A stretch of DNA of 64,000 nucleotides, from assembly GCA_905221605.1 (NCBI GenBank), contig CAJNDS010000092.1, positions 62,001 to 126,000 on the forward strand. The letters are read 5' to 3'. The notes under the pieces were generated by a model that worked only from the letters and a program-made list of their open reading frames with translations, did no database searches and was not told the DNA's origin. A program made the translations under genes and the position numbers. Shown here piece by piece: positions 12,601 to 22,420 of the stretch. This stretch comes from Symbiodinium natans. Lineage: Eukaryota; Sar; Dinophyceae; Suessiales; Symbiodiniaceae. Every line of letters begins with the position of its first letter. The first letter of the stretch is position 1.

Positions 12601-13851
12601 CCATATATTTGAGGGCTTAGGGATTTATGTCTTATCTGCCCGGACAGCATTCACAGATACTCATGACTTGTCACCGACGTTACGTTCATGCCAATCATCG
12701 GGCACGATTTCATTATACATTCAACAGTGCAAACGAGGTGGCCAAGCCAAGCATCGCGCTCCTACTCTCATCATAGAGGGCATGCGAGACCCCTTTTGGC
12801 AACGGGCTAAACCCCCCAAAACCATCCCTTGACCTACTTCAGCAAAATCGAAGTGCGATAGAATGCCTGAGTGCAGGAGTAAGAGGCTATACTTTGAGCA
12901 CAAAATAAGGCAGCAACATCATCATTATCATCATCATCACCATCACCATCGTGGTCATACAGCTCCTAAGGACCTCACCAGTTCAAAACAAAAGAAAAAA
13001 CGAACCTGTTGGGGGGCACATCTTTGGCTCAAACATATCCAAAGTATCCAAGTTAAATTACACACATGGAAGCCCCACCTCCCCCAAAACCCCTTGTAGG
13101 GAGGGGGGGGAGGGGGGAGGGACGTTCTCTCATGGCGCTGTCCTCTTTGATGAGGTTCCCTTTCACCTCCATGACCTCGTACGACTCTCACTCTCCCCCT
13201 TCTCCTTTTTCAGACCCAGACCGCCTAGAAGCCCGGATTCACAGAGAACCTCAAGAGGTGTTCATAGGTGTTCAAACCCTGAAGCATGGGCTGTTAGCAC
13301 ATCGGTGACTTGACTCTTGACTTGCCACTGTACCTCCTATCCCCTTCTGGAAGCTCAAAAAAGGACCCATGAAGGGGAACCGCTGGTCTTTGCTTACTAA
13401 CCCCAAAAGAATATGAAATCATAATCCCTATATTGCCCTTATAAGGAGGATGATTCTCTTCAATGTCGGGCTTCACCCCAAGGGCGTGGGTTGCACTGAG
13501 GCGGCGGACGACATAGTTCCTGGGCTGCATGGGGGCCACCGCCTGCATGGAGAGCGTGAGGGGTGGAAGGGTTTAGGGTTTAGTGTTTAGGGTTTACAGG
13601 GTTTGAAACAGAGGTCAGGCAAGTGGCTCAGGTTTACAGAGCGGGCTATTGCTCAACCTCAGGAAACAGGACAAGACATGTTTTCCTTCCCTAAACCCTA
13701 AACCCTAAACCCTAAATCCTAAACCTATCGCGTCGGGAGCATGGAACTCCACAAGCCACGGCCGCCTGAATCACCCGCCGGGCAGAGAAGTCGTCCAAGT
13801 ATGGCACGCGGAACCTGTGCAAGGTGGTAGCCGCATTTAATTTACATATGT

Positions 13852-13897
<46 letters not shown>

Positions 13898-16800
13898 ATG
13901 TGTGTGTATGTATATATATATATACATATACATATACATATATATATATATAGATGTATATTACATTTATATCATATACATATGTATATGCAAAGTAGAT
14001 GGAGATAATGGAGACCTTCGGCCCGTTCAATCTGCGCCCCTGCAACTTCTGCAAACGAAGGTGCTGCACGTCAGGCTTGTCGTTGCAGTGCCTTGCATGG
14101 AGGGGGAGAGGGCTGCCGAGTGCGCAGGGGCACGCTCACAACGCACTGCCAGCCAACGTGGGCATAGATCTCTCGCGTAGACGGAAGGTGGCACTTGAGA
14201 TGCAGCCCTATGTGCAGATCAACTCTGAAAGGCGTCCGGGCTGCTTCCATGAGCTTCCCTCGCCACATTGAAAGCCTCAAGGATGAGCCGCAACGACGAA
14301 AGGACATGGTCGGATCTCTTACTTTTGGGGGGGAGGGATCCTTGAAACCTAGGCGCGGATCCTTGATCTCGGGCAGGCTAGGGCTCTTAAGGCTGAAGAC
14401 AGTTCTTCCACCCATGCCTTGCAGGTTTGATCGCTCAGGGGCTTAGGGCTTAGGGGAGCGGGAGATGTAGGGGTGCTGAGGGACATGTCTCTCGTTCTCG
14501 CTCCTTCGCCTTTCCTCTGCTCAATCATGCATCACAACTCCATCAGCTTGGCCCCATCATTTCATTGATTGGCACTGAACCGTCTTAGGGTTTCGGGGTT
14601 TAGGGCTCTACGCCCACCACCTCATCTGCGTAAGCTGAAGCCTCGTCTTGCGTCCCAAGGCGGCTAGTGATTAGCCTGGCTGCCGCTCTTCTCGGCCCAC
14701 TTCAAAATGGCGCGGTCGGACAGCCTAGGTTGCAGAACTTTCTAAGGGACTTCAAGAAGCTCCGAGGGTGGCCAGTGCGGGAAAGATGTATCTGAAACAC
14801 CTTCCATCGTCTAATTTCCGGAGACTGGGTGGCAGCCTAATGGCCTAATGCACAGGCTACCGACAATTGGCAACTGGCCCGTTTTGGTCGGGTGGATACG
14901 AAGAGGTTCTGAAGCGTGCTGCTAGCATCCTTGATTGCGCACACCTCCCCTGGCGGCAGCCACGAGGCTCTACAAATTTGGGGTTCTTGGACAGGAAGTC
15001 ATCTAGCCAGTCAAATGTACCTCAGCTGCACACGACTGCCAGACATTAGGTTGCTAATGTCTTCCAGGCCCAAATACTGCCGAACAGAAATGGCGCAGGT
15101 GTCGTGACCTCCTACAGCGCAATCACCATGCGATGGAAACAACCTCTTACATGCCTAGTGCTTGCCTTCTTATTCCTTTCCTAAGGGGAGGTTCACGTTG
15201 CCCTTACCTGTGCAGCACCTCCAGCCCAGTCCCGAACCTCAAGCGCGCCTTCGTCAGGCACCGCGATCGGGAAAAGCACCTCGTACTTGCCATCCTCACG
15301 GCGATGGAGGTCCAAAGGGGCTGCAAAAGGCAGCTTTTCAGTGGCCGTACGAAATCAAATAGCATCCGGAGCAGTCTGCCTCATCTGCCTACTTCGAACA
15401 AGAGAAGCTGTGGACTGGGAATCTCGAAAATATGGCTCAGGATCTTTTGGGTTCTTTTTTGAAGGGCTGTTCTTGAGACACATGCCTGCAATCACATCCT
15501 TGGGGACCGAACGAACCCGTATACCTGAATAGGAATTCATTGTGGTACAGGGTATATAGACCCCAATCTTCGAGCTCATTTGGTCCCCAAAGCGATGCTA
15601 GTGTATGCGAGAAGTCGGGAAACATCCCAACCCTCAACCCTTTTCTTAGGCCGTTAGCACCCTAAACCCTAAACCCTAAACCCTAAACCCTAAACCCTAA
15701 ACCCAAAACCCTAAACCCTAAACCCTAAACCCTACGGCGGCCGACCTGCGGCTTGGCCGCCACGGCGTCCGCATTCGGTGCCTCTGCGGCGCCCAAGCAC
15801 TTGAAGGGCAGCGGCCTTGCTCCAGGTGTGTGGCTTCAAAGGGGTTAGGGTTTAGGGTTTAGAGCTAGGGGTTAAGGCTCATAGTTTAATAAGACAATAA
15901 CATACTAATCTTGATAACAGAAGAAGAATAATGAAAGAAAAAGATAGAAGGACAGGGTTAGGGGCTGCCTGCCAGTGTTAAGCATCGAGGATTTCCGAGG
16001 GCTGGTTGAGCTTTGCTTCGAAGTTCCAGTCCGCCACAGCAATTGAAACCCCCCAAAAACATAAACGATTCTTCCTTATAAGGGGAATGGAGGGGGAATT
16101 GCTCCCCAACTGTTTGGGGGTTCTTAAGCAACTAGTAGCCATCTTGTCCCAGCAGCATGAGAGGAGAGCCGAAGTTGACGTGCAAGGTCATGTTCTTGAA
16201 GCAGACCTTGGGCTTAGGGTTCACTTCACTGAACTTGGAACTCTAGCAAAAACCATCATTCTAGCTGTTTCTTAGAAATCCTAGTACCCAAACATAAATT
16301 TTCCAAATAGAAACAAAAAACACAAGAAAAACAATACATATATATATATATATCTGTGTGTGTATTTATTTGTTTATTTATTTGTTATTTATTTATTTAA
16401 AAGTATCCCCAAGTTCAAGGTGAAGTAGGTCTGGGAGCTTTGGTTGAGGCCCCATGACCTTTTGCAGTTCTGAGGTGGCTCTGGCAGGGTTTGAGGTTTA
16501 GAGTTTAGGGTTTAGGGTTTAGGGTTTTATTTCACTCCTGCACAGCTGGGGCGAATCCAGGTTTAGGGTTTAGGGTTTAGGGTCTAGGGTCTAGGGTTTA
16601 CATGTTACAAACATAACCCTTGTAGGCTGAAAGGTAGGACACCCCGAACCCCAAACCCGAAACCCTTGAAAAAGCCTCAACCCTTAACTAAACCGGTGTG
16701 TTCTTCCTAACGGCGCTCATTTTTGTAAAGGCCGGTGGTCTCTTTATCTGTTACCCCTATACCTGAATATAGCCCTTAGATACCCCAATAAGAACCCCCT

Positions 16801-19800
16801 ACAAAACAGAAAGCCCTTCTTAAGAGACCACCAACCAATCTAAGCACCTAAACCCTAAACCCTAAACCCTAAACCCTAAACCCTAAATCGAGCTGCGTGA
16901 GGGAAGAGGGTCTTCCCCACCAGGGCCTCTGGGAGCTTGTGCGGCTGCGAGACACGAAGGCCATCCTTAGGTTTTAGGGTTTAGGGTTTAGGGTTTAGGG
17001 TTTAGCATCCTCTGGGAGAGGGGTCAGAGGGGGGGTCCTCAGGTTTCTGCTTGTGGGCGGGTGGGGGGGTTAGGGTTTAGGGTTCATAGGGCTTAGGCTT
17101 TAGGATGCCTTTCTGGAGGCCGCGCGCCTTCATGCAGCCGCACAAACCGGGCATTTCGCAGTTTCGGGATACGTAACCCCCAGTATACCCGCAGAATACG
17201 TAATCCTCTATGCCGGAACCGCCCCCCATGACGGGACATGCGACACGCTCAATCAAAGAGCACAAATAAGGCGGTCCATTTGCGCAGCCATGTATCGTAG
17301 AATCTTGCCTGTATACCCCCAAGCCCTGAACTGCAAAGACGAGCAGCTTTGAAGAGAGACACCTGGGTGCAGGGCCGTAAGTTCCTTCTCGGATGCTTCC
17401 GGCTTCAGTCTATGGGGCTTGTGGTTGAACGCTGCGACCCAAAAAGTAGGAAATACCTGGGCCGCAAGTCTGGGAAAAACTGGGCTCAGGGAGGAGGTCC
17501 TCTCAACAGGCAGCACCACACTGCCGACCATGTCATGAAAGGTGAGTGGAGACCACCTTTAGGGGTCAAGTCCCCGTGTGAAGTCTGTAGGGCCCTACGG
17601 AATGACAGGCTTTGAGGGGCTAAAAGTCGAGAAGCCCCCAGATGGGGTCTGGGCGGCTTCTGTCTTGATGCGTCAGGTGCATTGAATGTGGTACGGTCCT
17701 TCCAGTAGAGAAGTGCAAGGACAGCTCACAAAAAACTAAGGGGCTTGATTCTACCTGGGCTTTTGCTGCTTGGCGGCCGTGTTCTTGTTGGGGCTCGCTC
17801 CATCGAGGTTGAGGAGCACCTGGGGCACAGCACGGGCCAAAGTTGGGGCTAAGACCTGAGAGAGAGGGACGACTAAGACAACAAAGGCCCCTGTGGCACA
17901 CCCGACATGTCGTTCAAACCACCAGAAGCTGGGGGTTTAAGAGCCGAGCTCCAAGAAAACTGGGGTTTTGCGGGGGGGGGGGAGAGTGGGGGGGGGGGGG
18001 GAGAGTGGGGGGGGGGGGGGGGGGGGGGGGAGAGTGGGGGGGGGGGGGGAGAGTGGGGGGGGGGGGGGAGAGGGGGGGGGGGAGTTTGGGGGGGGGTTTG
18101 GGGGGTTTGGGGGGGTTTGGGGGGCACCACGATGCCGCAAAACCATCCTCAGCTCCTCAACTTCTTCCGCCCGCGAATTTGCTGAGGGCTGCGCTGCCAC
18201 CGTCTGGTCCCGTCCGAGGGCAAAACGCTGCGCGAAGGGCTCGCCTTGGAGGGTCGGTCTAAATCATATATGGCTGCACATTGGGATGTTCCCCCCTATG
18301 CTAGCTGTCCTTGATAGGGATTAGAGTACCCCCATTTCAATCCCTTTTCAGGAGTGTTAGTACAAGGGGGAACATCCCAAGCTGTACATATGATGGCGTT
18401 TCCGTTTCAGGGCTTCTTTTTTCCTTTGCTGCTGAGGGTTTGGGGTTTGGGGTTCTGGGTTTGGGGTTTAGGGCACACGCAGACTGAGGAAAGCCCAAAA
18501 ACCCATCAAAATCCCGATGGGTCTATAACAACAAGACCAGCTGCGCTTGCGCTCCGCGTTGAAGAAGCCCTGGGGAAGGGAATGCAGCAATGGCAACAAT
18601 AGTCATCATCCATAATATCGAGTGGCTAAATGATCATACTAGTCCTGAAAGCCTTCATAGCAACCATAGCTTCCAGAAAACAACAGAATTGTCCAGATAA
18701 TCCGACAACAATCTATGCAATCACAATAACCCTTGCTAAAAACTAACAGCCACAAGAATCAGAGCTTATCATGGGAAATACCATCCTAAGAGTGGGGAGG
18801 CTTCTTAGGCTTCCCAGGGCCCTGCAGAGCTTCCATGTTTTCCGAGTCTAGCCCCGCGTGATGGAGCCAACAACAGTGCTGCGTTCAGTGGCGAATTGCA
18901 GCGGGTAGTGGTAAGTGGGCTTTCCTTGGGACGACTTCTGTCAAACCCTAAACCCTAAACCCTAAACCCACTATAGTTAGAGAACAAGTGATGACCTTGT
19001 CTGGCGTTTACCTGGAAACCCTTTTGCATCTCGGCCTCCTTGATGCCCGGCACATACCCTAAACCTGTTAGGGTTTAGGGTTTAAAGTTTAGGGTTTAGG
19101 GTTTAGGGTCCCTAAACCCAAAAGCCAAGCACCGAGTAAAGCAGGTTCCGACTGATGCCTCGCTGTCGAAGAAGACGGACTCATCCGTGTCACCCAGTAG
19201 CAGTGAGGACCCCTGGACGCTGCAGCAAATGAGCCTAAATGATTTTTTCCCCTTGGAAACCTTTCCCCCTTGGAAACCGCATAAAGGGATGATGCCCCTC
19301 ACCTGGAAAGCCCTATACATAATCAACAGATTCTTCTTCTTACTCCCCTCAAAACCCCCATACATTGCGAATACAACCTACCCAAGCTACTCGTACTTGA
19401 ATAGGCCCCGGCCCCCACACAGGCAACATTTGACGGCTTCCTGTCGGACCGCATCCCAGTTTGCCGGTAGGGTTTGGTGTTTTGCTTCAGGGTTTAGGGT
19501 TTATGACCTGCGTGAAAACAAATACTTCTAGAAGGCTGCCCCAGCAAACTTGATGCAACAGCCTTTTGAGATCGTCCGAGCTCCTGGATCACACAAAGCC
19601 CCTAAAGCCTAAACCCTAATTCATTGACCCCTGGGGCGCCTCTGTAGAGAAGCCGAACTTCACAACGTTTCTACCGGCTCCTTGCCACACACAGCAAGGC
19701 CTCTCTTACGGGGGCCTGGGATGCCTTAGGGTTTAGGGTTTAGGGTATTTACAGGGTTTAGGGTTTAGGGTTTAGGGTTTAGGATTTAGGGGCTTGAGAA

Positions 19801-21590
19801 GAATCTTTGGCTTCTTGTTCAACTGAAAGACTGGCTTCAGCCTGCGACTTTGTTGTATTCTATTGTCGTATCTTTTTGCATGTCTAATGGTCAATATAGC
19901 CATCTTTTTACAATTTCTATTATATTGTTAAGTTAGATTAGTATATGATCATATTGATGTATGCCTACTTCTTAATATCTTACTGTATTGCTTCCACCTG
20001 CGCATGTACACACGACTCGCTCTAGTCTCAAGTCCAAAACATCCGTCGCAGCGGCGAACTTAGAATCATCATTAGAACTCAACGAACCCAAAGCCTGTAT
20101 GAACTCTTGGGGTTCCCATTTGAAATCCCTACAAGAAAAGTATAAGAGTTCATAGGTTTTGGGCTCTGAAGGAACTAATTTGGCGAAGGCTCCTCTTCTG
20201 TATCCCTGCGGACCTGGGCACAAGAAGGGCTTGCCAGTCGGGCAAGGTTTTTTGACACACTTCAGGACTGGTGACTTAGGGGTTTCGGGTTTAGGGTTTA
20301 GGATTAGGGTTTAGGGTCAAAGAGGGTGAGGCTTTAGGAGGAACGGGGCTGCCTCTAACATCTCCAGCCACGGAAGGAACATGGTGGGTACTGCCAGGAA
20401 AGCCCCCGACGTGTTTGTTTGGGGAGAAATGAACCCTAAAGGGTTTAGGGTCCATACTACCTTAGCAGGGATTATAGTACGTAGTGTAGGGTATGCCCTA
20501 AAAGGGTTTATGGTTCATACTACCTTACGAGGGATTCTAGTAGTGTACGGTATGGTTCCTCTTACCTCCATGGGAATTCTAGTTACAGCTACAGGGCTCC
20601 TTAGTCACCGCGCGCTCCCAACACCGGAAACCCCTACATTCCCTAACTCCCTAAAAGCACCCTATTACAAGAACCCCCACCACAGAAATCCCGCCTAAGT
20701 CCCCAAACCCCAAACCCTTTTGAGCAACGTTGAGGCTCAAACCCTCAACCCCAAGGCCCTAAACCCTAAACGCGAAACCCCAAGCCCCAAGCCCTAAACC
20801 CCAAACCCCAAGCCCTAAACCCAAAGCCCTAAACCCTAAACCCCCAAACCCGTGCCTTCGCCCGGATTCAGGGACTCCACGACCTTCACCTCGTAGAGAT
20901 ATCGGCCCTTCTTCAGGCCCAGGTTGGCCCGGGCACCTCCATGGAGGCGGACATCCCCACATGGCTTGGGGTTTAGGGTTTAGGGTTTAGGGTTTGGGGT
21001 TTGGGGTTTGGGGTTTAGGGTTTAGGGGCTTGGGGTTTGGGGTTTAGGGTTTAGGGGTTTGGGGTTTGGGGCTTGGGGTTTCGGGTTTAGGGCTTGAGGT
21101 TTGTAGGGTTTAGGGCCTAAAGGGTTTGTAGGGCTTTTTGGGGTTTACAGGGTTCAGGGTTCTCTACTATTTGCTTAAGAACCCCCCAAGATGAAAGAGA
21201 ACAATCCCTAAAGTAGTATCCTTATAAGGAAGAACATGCTTTCATGTTTGCGGGGTTCTTAAGCAGATAATGGTTCTCTGGCGCGCTTTGCAGGTTCAAG
21301 GCTTCATTTTTCGCGGGAGCCGTTTTTGCTTTGTGGTTGGTCGGGGCTGTCATTGGGTTTGTTAAGGGGTGGTTTGAATTAATCCACAAATGTGTAGAAA
21401 CCTCCTATGACTATGTGTGTGTAGGGTTCAAGTGGCAGTTTCGGAAGTTCGGAACCTGACATGCGCACACTCCTGGCCTGCGATGAGGTACTGCATACCC
21501 CCGTCCGTGAGCTGCATCAGCACCCGGCCGCCCAGGGCAGGGATACAGTTCAGCGTGCATTCCGACCTTTTGAGCTGGACTTTGCTAATT
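4620..21590 (-). CDS. hnRNP U-like SPRY-domain protein, ~30-exon gene
   Basis: Joining minus-strand exons rebuilds a protein that matches, by recall, the dinoflagellate family annotated as heterogeneous nuclear ribonucleoprotein U-like: an N-terminal SPRY domain, a conserved region with a TFDWLDDFLSKNP motif, a PMQPRNYVV...EVKGNL...MGEP block, a long charged coiled coil, Ala/Glu/Lys low complexity, then a Phe/Trp-rich region (AFAKFSIPEKEE, FSDIRYSW, ITTKIEDLTPGEW, FKTKLTEWQGIFENW). A nuclear RNA-binding or scaffold role is inferred from the hnRNP U resemblance only. Worked joins show donors mostly GC, some GA, few GT, all with AG acceptors, and G usually follows the acceptor. Introns of about 150-700 nt carry telomere-type repeats and MITEs. 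The true start (upstream of 21590) and stop were not found. No in-frame stop interrupts the worked exons, so the gene looks intact. Confidence 0.8.
5217..5256. repeat. TTTAGGG block
   Basis: Short interstitial telomere-type block with one TTTATTAGGG break; lies in an intron of the SPRY gene. Confidence 0.85.
6041..6150. mobile_element. MITE family M2 copy
   Basis: TIRs GGGGACCAAATCAATCCC (left) and CTCCTTTGGTCCCCAAGG (right), with inner arms ...ATATACCCTGTACTA / TTAAGGTATGTGA. Confidence 0.75.
6300..6373. repeat. Interstitial TTTAGGG array
   Basis: Ten perfect TTTAGGG units. Confidence 0.95.
6666..6747. repeat. Interstitial CCCTAAA/CCCCAAA array
   Basis: CCCTAAA units alternating with CCCCAAA variants. 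On the minus strand the G-rich form of this block stops about 10 bases before the exon beginning at 6654. Confidence 0.9.
7727..10063 (-). CDS. SPRY gene: coiled-coil and low-complexity exons
   Basis: Exons in transcript order: 10063-10022 (AKKRAEEEAKKRLE); 9805 to about 9745 (EIERAS followed by about 11 alanines); about 9610-9514 (EAAAAAAAEAGETEIKQAPE, ending at donor G|GTAAGT, the only textbook donor seen); 8092-7991 (DEPMAAKTEVKEEVKTEVKA then EEVKEEVKQEVEVK); 7796 to about 7727 (EPDEPCPVAELDDADKALLS). Imperfect EVK repeats come from GAGGTGAAG duplication. Poly-Ala and EVK tracts suggest repeat expansion inside exons. Confidence 0.65.
8245..8358. mobile_element. Degenerate MITE family M2 copy
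   Basis: Contains TTGGGAACCATATGAAC and GTAGGGTTCCTTTGGTCCCG around a GTCATGTACTACTACATTAG core. Confidence 0.45.
8429..8736. repeat. Longest interstitial TTTAGGG array
   Basis: About 40 units, mostly perfect TTTAGGG, with TATAGGG variants at the left, two TTAGGG slips and one run of eight T. It lies in the intron between the 9514 and 8092 exons of the SPRY gene. Confidence 0.97.
8818..8905. mobile_element. MITE family M4 half copy (inverted)
   Basis: GGGTTTACGAACATAGGGGG...CCCCCAAATATAGTAGGATG; reverse orientation relative to the next M4 copy. Confidence 0.6.
8962..9080. mobile_element. MITE family M4 copy
   Basis: GATATTCGGGGTCC...AATCCTACTATTTGGGGTCT...GGTCCCCTATTTTCGTAAACCCCCA. Confidence 0.75.
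9378..9487. mobile_element. MITE family M4 copy
   Basis: Starts GGGGGGTTTCCGAAATTAGG and ends GTTCGTGACCCCCCATGTAG, a near-perfect palindromic pairing with CCTACTATTCGGGG in the middle. Confidence 0.8.
10731..10838. mobile_element. MITE family M3 copy
   Basis: CTACTATTTGCTTAAGAACC at the left pairs with GGTTCGTAAGCAAGTAGTAG at the right; core AAGGAAGAATATT. Confidence 0.8.
10878..15320 (-). CDS. SPRY gene: conserved middle region
   Basis: Worked exons: about 15290-15249 (DGKYEVLFPIAVPDEG), 15020-14969 (TFDWLDDFLSKNPKFVE), 14724 to about 14670 (LSDRAILKWAEKSGS), 14091-14065 (HCNDKPDVQ), 13814-13766 (FRVPYLDDFSARRVIQ), 13542-13510 (AVAPMQPRNYV), 13175-13143 (VMEVKGNLIKE), 12400-12344 (EREQLLKRFADSCYKTVAQ), 11714-11676 (VVMGEPPAEFKEK), 11391-11314 (VHKELLAEKQEKVTQEW then KKRKAEREQ), 10916-10878 (ERIAKRRQKELEE). 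Donors: GC at 15248, 14968, 14064, 13765, 12343 and 11675; GA at 13142 and 11313; GT at 13509 and 10877. The joins give one continuous frame matching the recalled family order, ending in a basic coiled coil. Confidence 0.8.
10973..11042. mobile_element. MITE family M1, internally deleted copy
   Basis: Complete termini TTGGGATGTTCCCCCTTATG and CATAAGGGGGAACATCCCAA with most of the centre missing. Confidence 0.8.
11565..11645. repeat. AACCCTATAT repeat
   Basis: Tandem AAACCCTATATAAACCCTATAT units, a telomere-repeat variant mixed with TATA, in an intron. Confidence 0.8.
11817..11945. repeat. TATG/ATCTAT/(TA)n microsatellite cluster
   Basis: ATGT repeats, then ATATCT repeats, then (TA)n. Confidence 0.85.
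12275..12328. repeat. Interstitial CCCTAAA array
   Basis: Seven units. On the minus strand it begins about 16 bases after the donor of the exon ending at 12344. Confidence 0.9.
13383..13465. mobile_element. MITE family M3 partial copy
   Basis: TTTGCTTACTAACCCCAAAA...CCCTTATAAGGAGGATGATT; the right arm is lost. Confidence 0.6.
13686..13727. repeat. Interstitial CCCTAAA array
   Basis: Five units with one CCCTAAATC variant. Confidence 0.85.
13848..13980. repeat. (TA)n/(TG)n microsatellite
   Basis: Alternating TA and TG/TATG tracts. Confidence 0.85.
15500..15592. mobile_element. MITE family M2 copy
   Basis: TTGGGGACCGAACGAACCCG...GAGCTCATTTGGTCCCCAA, central ATAGGAATTCATTGTGGTAC. Confidence 0.75.
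15659..15735. repeat. Interstitial CCCTAAA array
   Basis: About eleven units with one CCCAAAA variant, next to the PLPFKC exon of the SPRY gene. Confidence 0.93.
15740..21590 (-). CDS. SPRY gene: SPRY domain exons
   Basis: Exons: 21583 to about 21475 (SECTLNCIPALGGRVLMQL, TDGGMQYLIAG), 20967 to about 20850 (PCGDVRLHGGARANLGLKKG, RYLYEVKVVESLNPGEG), about 19215-19135 (GSSLLLGDTDESVFFDSEAS), about 18240-18195 (EPFAQRFALGRDQTVA), 17819-17778 (VLLNLDGASPNKNT), 17362-17348 (VSLFK), 16965-16897 (DGLRVSQPHKLPEALVGKTL, FPH), 16206-16157 (VCFKNMTLHVNFGSPLM), 15815 to about 15750 (PLPFKCLGAAEAPNADAV). The joins 18195/17819, 17778/17362, 17348/16965, 16897/16206 and 16157/15815 all use GC donors and keep frame. 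The sequence has SPRY hallmarks: GGARANLG...YEVKVVE, LLLGDTDES, LNLDGASPNKNT, LFPH...VNFG. One exon between NPGEG and GSSLL is not located. Confidence 0.82.
16040..16142. mobile_element. MITE family M3 copy
   Basis: AATTGAAACCCCCCAAAAAC ... TTGGGGGTTCTTAAGCAACTAGTAG with CCTTATAAGGGGAATGG core. Confidence 0.6.
16855..16889. repeat. CCCTAAA block adjoining a splice site
   Basis: Five units. On the minus strand the block starts about seven bases after the GC donor of the exon ending at 16897. Confidence 0.9.
16971..17006. repeat. TTTAGGG block forming intron 3' end
   Basis: On the minus strand this is CCCTAAA repeated and then AAAACCTAAG, whose AAG is the splice acceptor of the exon beginning at 16965. 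Confidence 0.9.
17973..18125. repeat. Poly-G / GGAGAGTG tract
   Basis: Runs of 8-25 G separated by AGAGT and TTT. It is wholly inside the intron 18194-17820, so the long Gly- or Pro-rich frames through it are not coding. Confidence 0.95.
18281..18380. mobile_element. MITE family M1 copy
   Basis: TTGGGATGTTCCCCCCTATG to TACAAGGGGGAACATCCCAA; inner arms diverged. Confidence 0.85.
18790..18890 (-). CDS. Exon candidate ending in stop
   Basis: The minus strand reads HHAGLDSENMEALQGPGKPK and then KPPHS followed by TAG. It falls between SPRY exons, so it may be an intronic frame or an alternative exon. No family recognised. Confidence 0.25.
19972..20223 (-). CDS. Unassigned ORF within SPRY gene
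   Basis: 83 codons with protein-like composition (FKWEPQEFIQALGSLSSNDD; VLDLRLERVVCTC). It lies where a missing SPRY exon should be, but shows no clear SPRY match. Confidence 0.3.
   Translation of the reverse strand: MCPGPQGYRRGAFAKLVPSEPKTYELLYFSCRDFKWEPQEFIQALGSLSSNDDSKFAAATDVLDLRLERVVCTCAGGSNTVRY
20425..20580. mobile_element. Two overlapping MITE family M2 arms in tandem
   Basis: GAACCCTAAAGGGTTTAGGG / CATACTACCTTAGCAGGGAT is repeated about 66 bp on as AAAAGGGTTTATGGTTCATA / CTACCTTACGAGGGATTCTA. Confidence 0.65.
20945..21120. repeat. TTTAGGG/TTTGGGG mixed array
   Basis: Degenerate telomere-type array. On the minus strand its CCCCAAG edge supplies the acceptor of the SPRY exon starting at 20967. 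Confidence 0.9.
21168..21275. mobile_element. MITE family M3 copy
   Basis: ACTATTTGCTTAAGAACCCC ... GCGGGGTTCTTAAGCAGATAATGG, with CCTTATAAGGAAGAACATG centre. Confidence 0.85.
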
Positions 21591-21845
21591 GTTCGGAGGA
21601 AGAACCCACCCCCCCCCCCCCCCCCAAAAAAAAAAAGAGAGAGAAACTCAACCATAAAATCCCAAACCCCAAACCCTTTCTTTTGGAACCCTACACTCGA
21701 AACTCCATACCCTGAACCCTGAACCCTGCTTTGAAGTAAAGGATCAGGTCGAAGCCCGCATCGCTCTTCAACCTTGGACTCTGCCGGAAATTTGCTTGAG
21801 CTGAGGTGTGCACCATGGTCAGGGTGTATGATTCAAATATGTACG

Positions 21846-21891
21846 TTCATATATATATATATATATGCACATAAAACATACATCGGTACAG

Positions 21892-21926
<35 letters not shown>

Positions 21927-21952
21927 TTATATTTATTTATTTATTTATTGAT
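21846..21952. repeat. (TA)n/TTTA microsatellite
   Basis: Two (TA)n runs and a TTTA tail. Confidence 0.85.
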
Positions 21953-22322
21953 TTATGTGGATACTGTACGCTATACAATATATGCGGCTTTAGTTCCGAC
22001 TTCATGGTTCTGGTCAAACGAATATTCCGCGTGGCCGGGTGTGTTCGGGGTAAGCCCTACACAACCCTAACCCCAAACACTTAAACCCTTTACACTCGTG
22101 TTGAACCCGACCCCGTTGACCCTCAAACCCCCGAAGCCCTAAACCCCAAACCCCCAAACCCCCAAACCCCCAAACCCTGAATCCTGAACCCTAAACCCTA
22201 AATCCTAAACCCTAAACCCCCCTAAACCCCCCTAAACTCCCCAATGGAAGTCTCAGAAGCGGCTTCGCTGAGCTCGGCTTGGCATCCGTTTCGAGCTCGG
22301 GCGGCGGCCTCGGCTGTTTTGG

Positions 22323-22420
22323 TTTTAGGGTTTAGGGTTTGGGGTTTGGGGTTTGGGGTTTGGGGTTTGGGGTTTGGGGTGTGGGGTTTGGGGTTCAGGG
22401 TTTGGAATTTAGGGTTTCGG
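22323..22420. repeat. GGGTTTG variant array
   Basis: About eight units in which the telomere-type A is replaced by G. Confidence 0.9.

Noticed and set aside
13013-13035. A second relict spliced leader (CATCTTTGGCTCAAA) on the plus strand
   Set aside because: Only the 3' half resembles the leader, no ORF of substance follows, and it lies in an intron of a minus-strand gene.
12863-13099. Plus-strand ORF with a poly-His run
   Set aside because: Created by a CAT/CAC microsatellite within an intron; no conserved sequence around it.
14970-15020. A 51-nt GT-AG intron joining VQLR to SWLPPGEV on the minus strand
   Set aside because: The frame through this stretch, TFDWLDDFLSKNPKFVE, matches the conserved SPRY-gene region and joins correctly on both sides with GC donors, so the sequence is exon, not intron.
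15609-15660. A further M1 copy (AAACATCCCAACC ... GGCCGTTAGCACC)
   Set aside because: Only short, scattered matches to the M1 arms; not enough to call.
17873-18324. Long Gly- or Pro-rich frames through the poly-G region
   Set aside because: They are produced by the G/C runs and lie within an intron defined by the 18195/17819 join.
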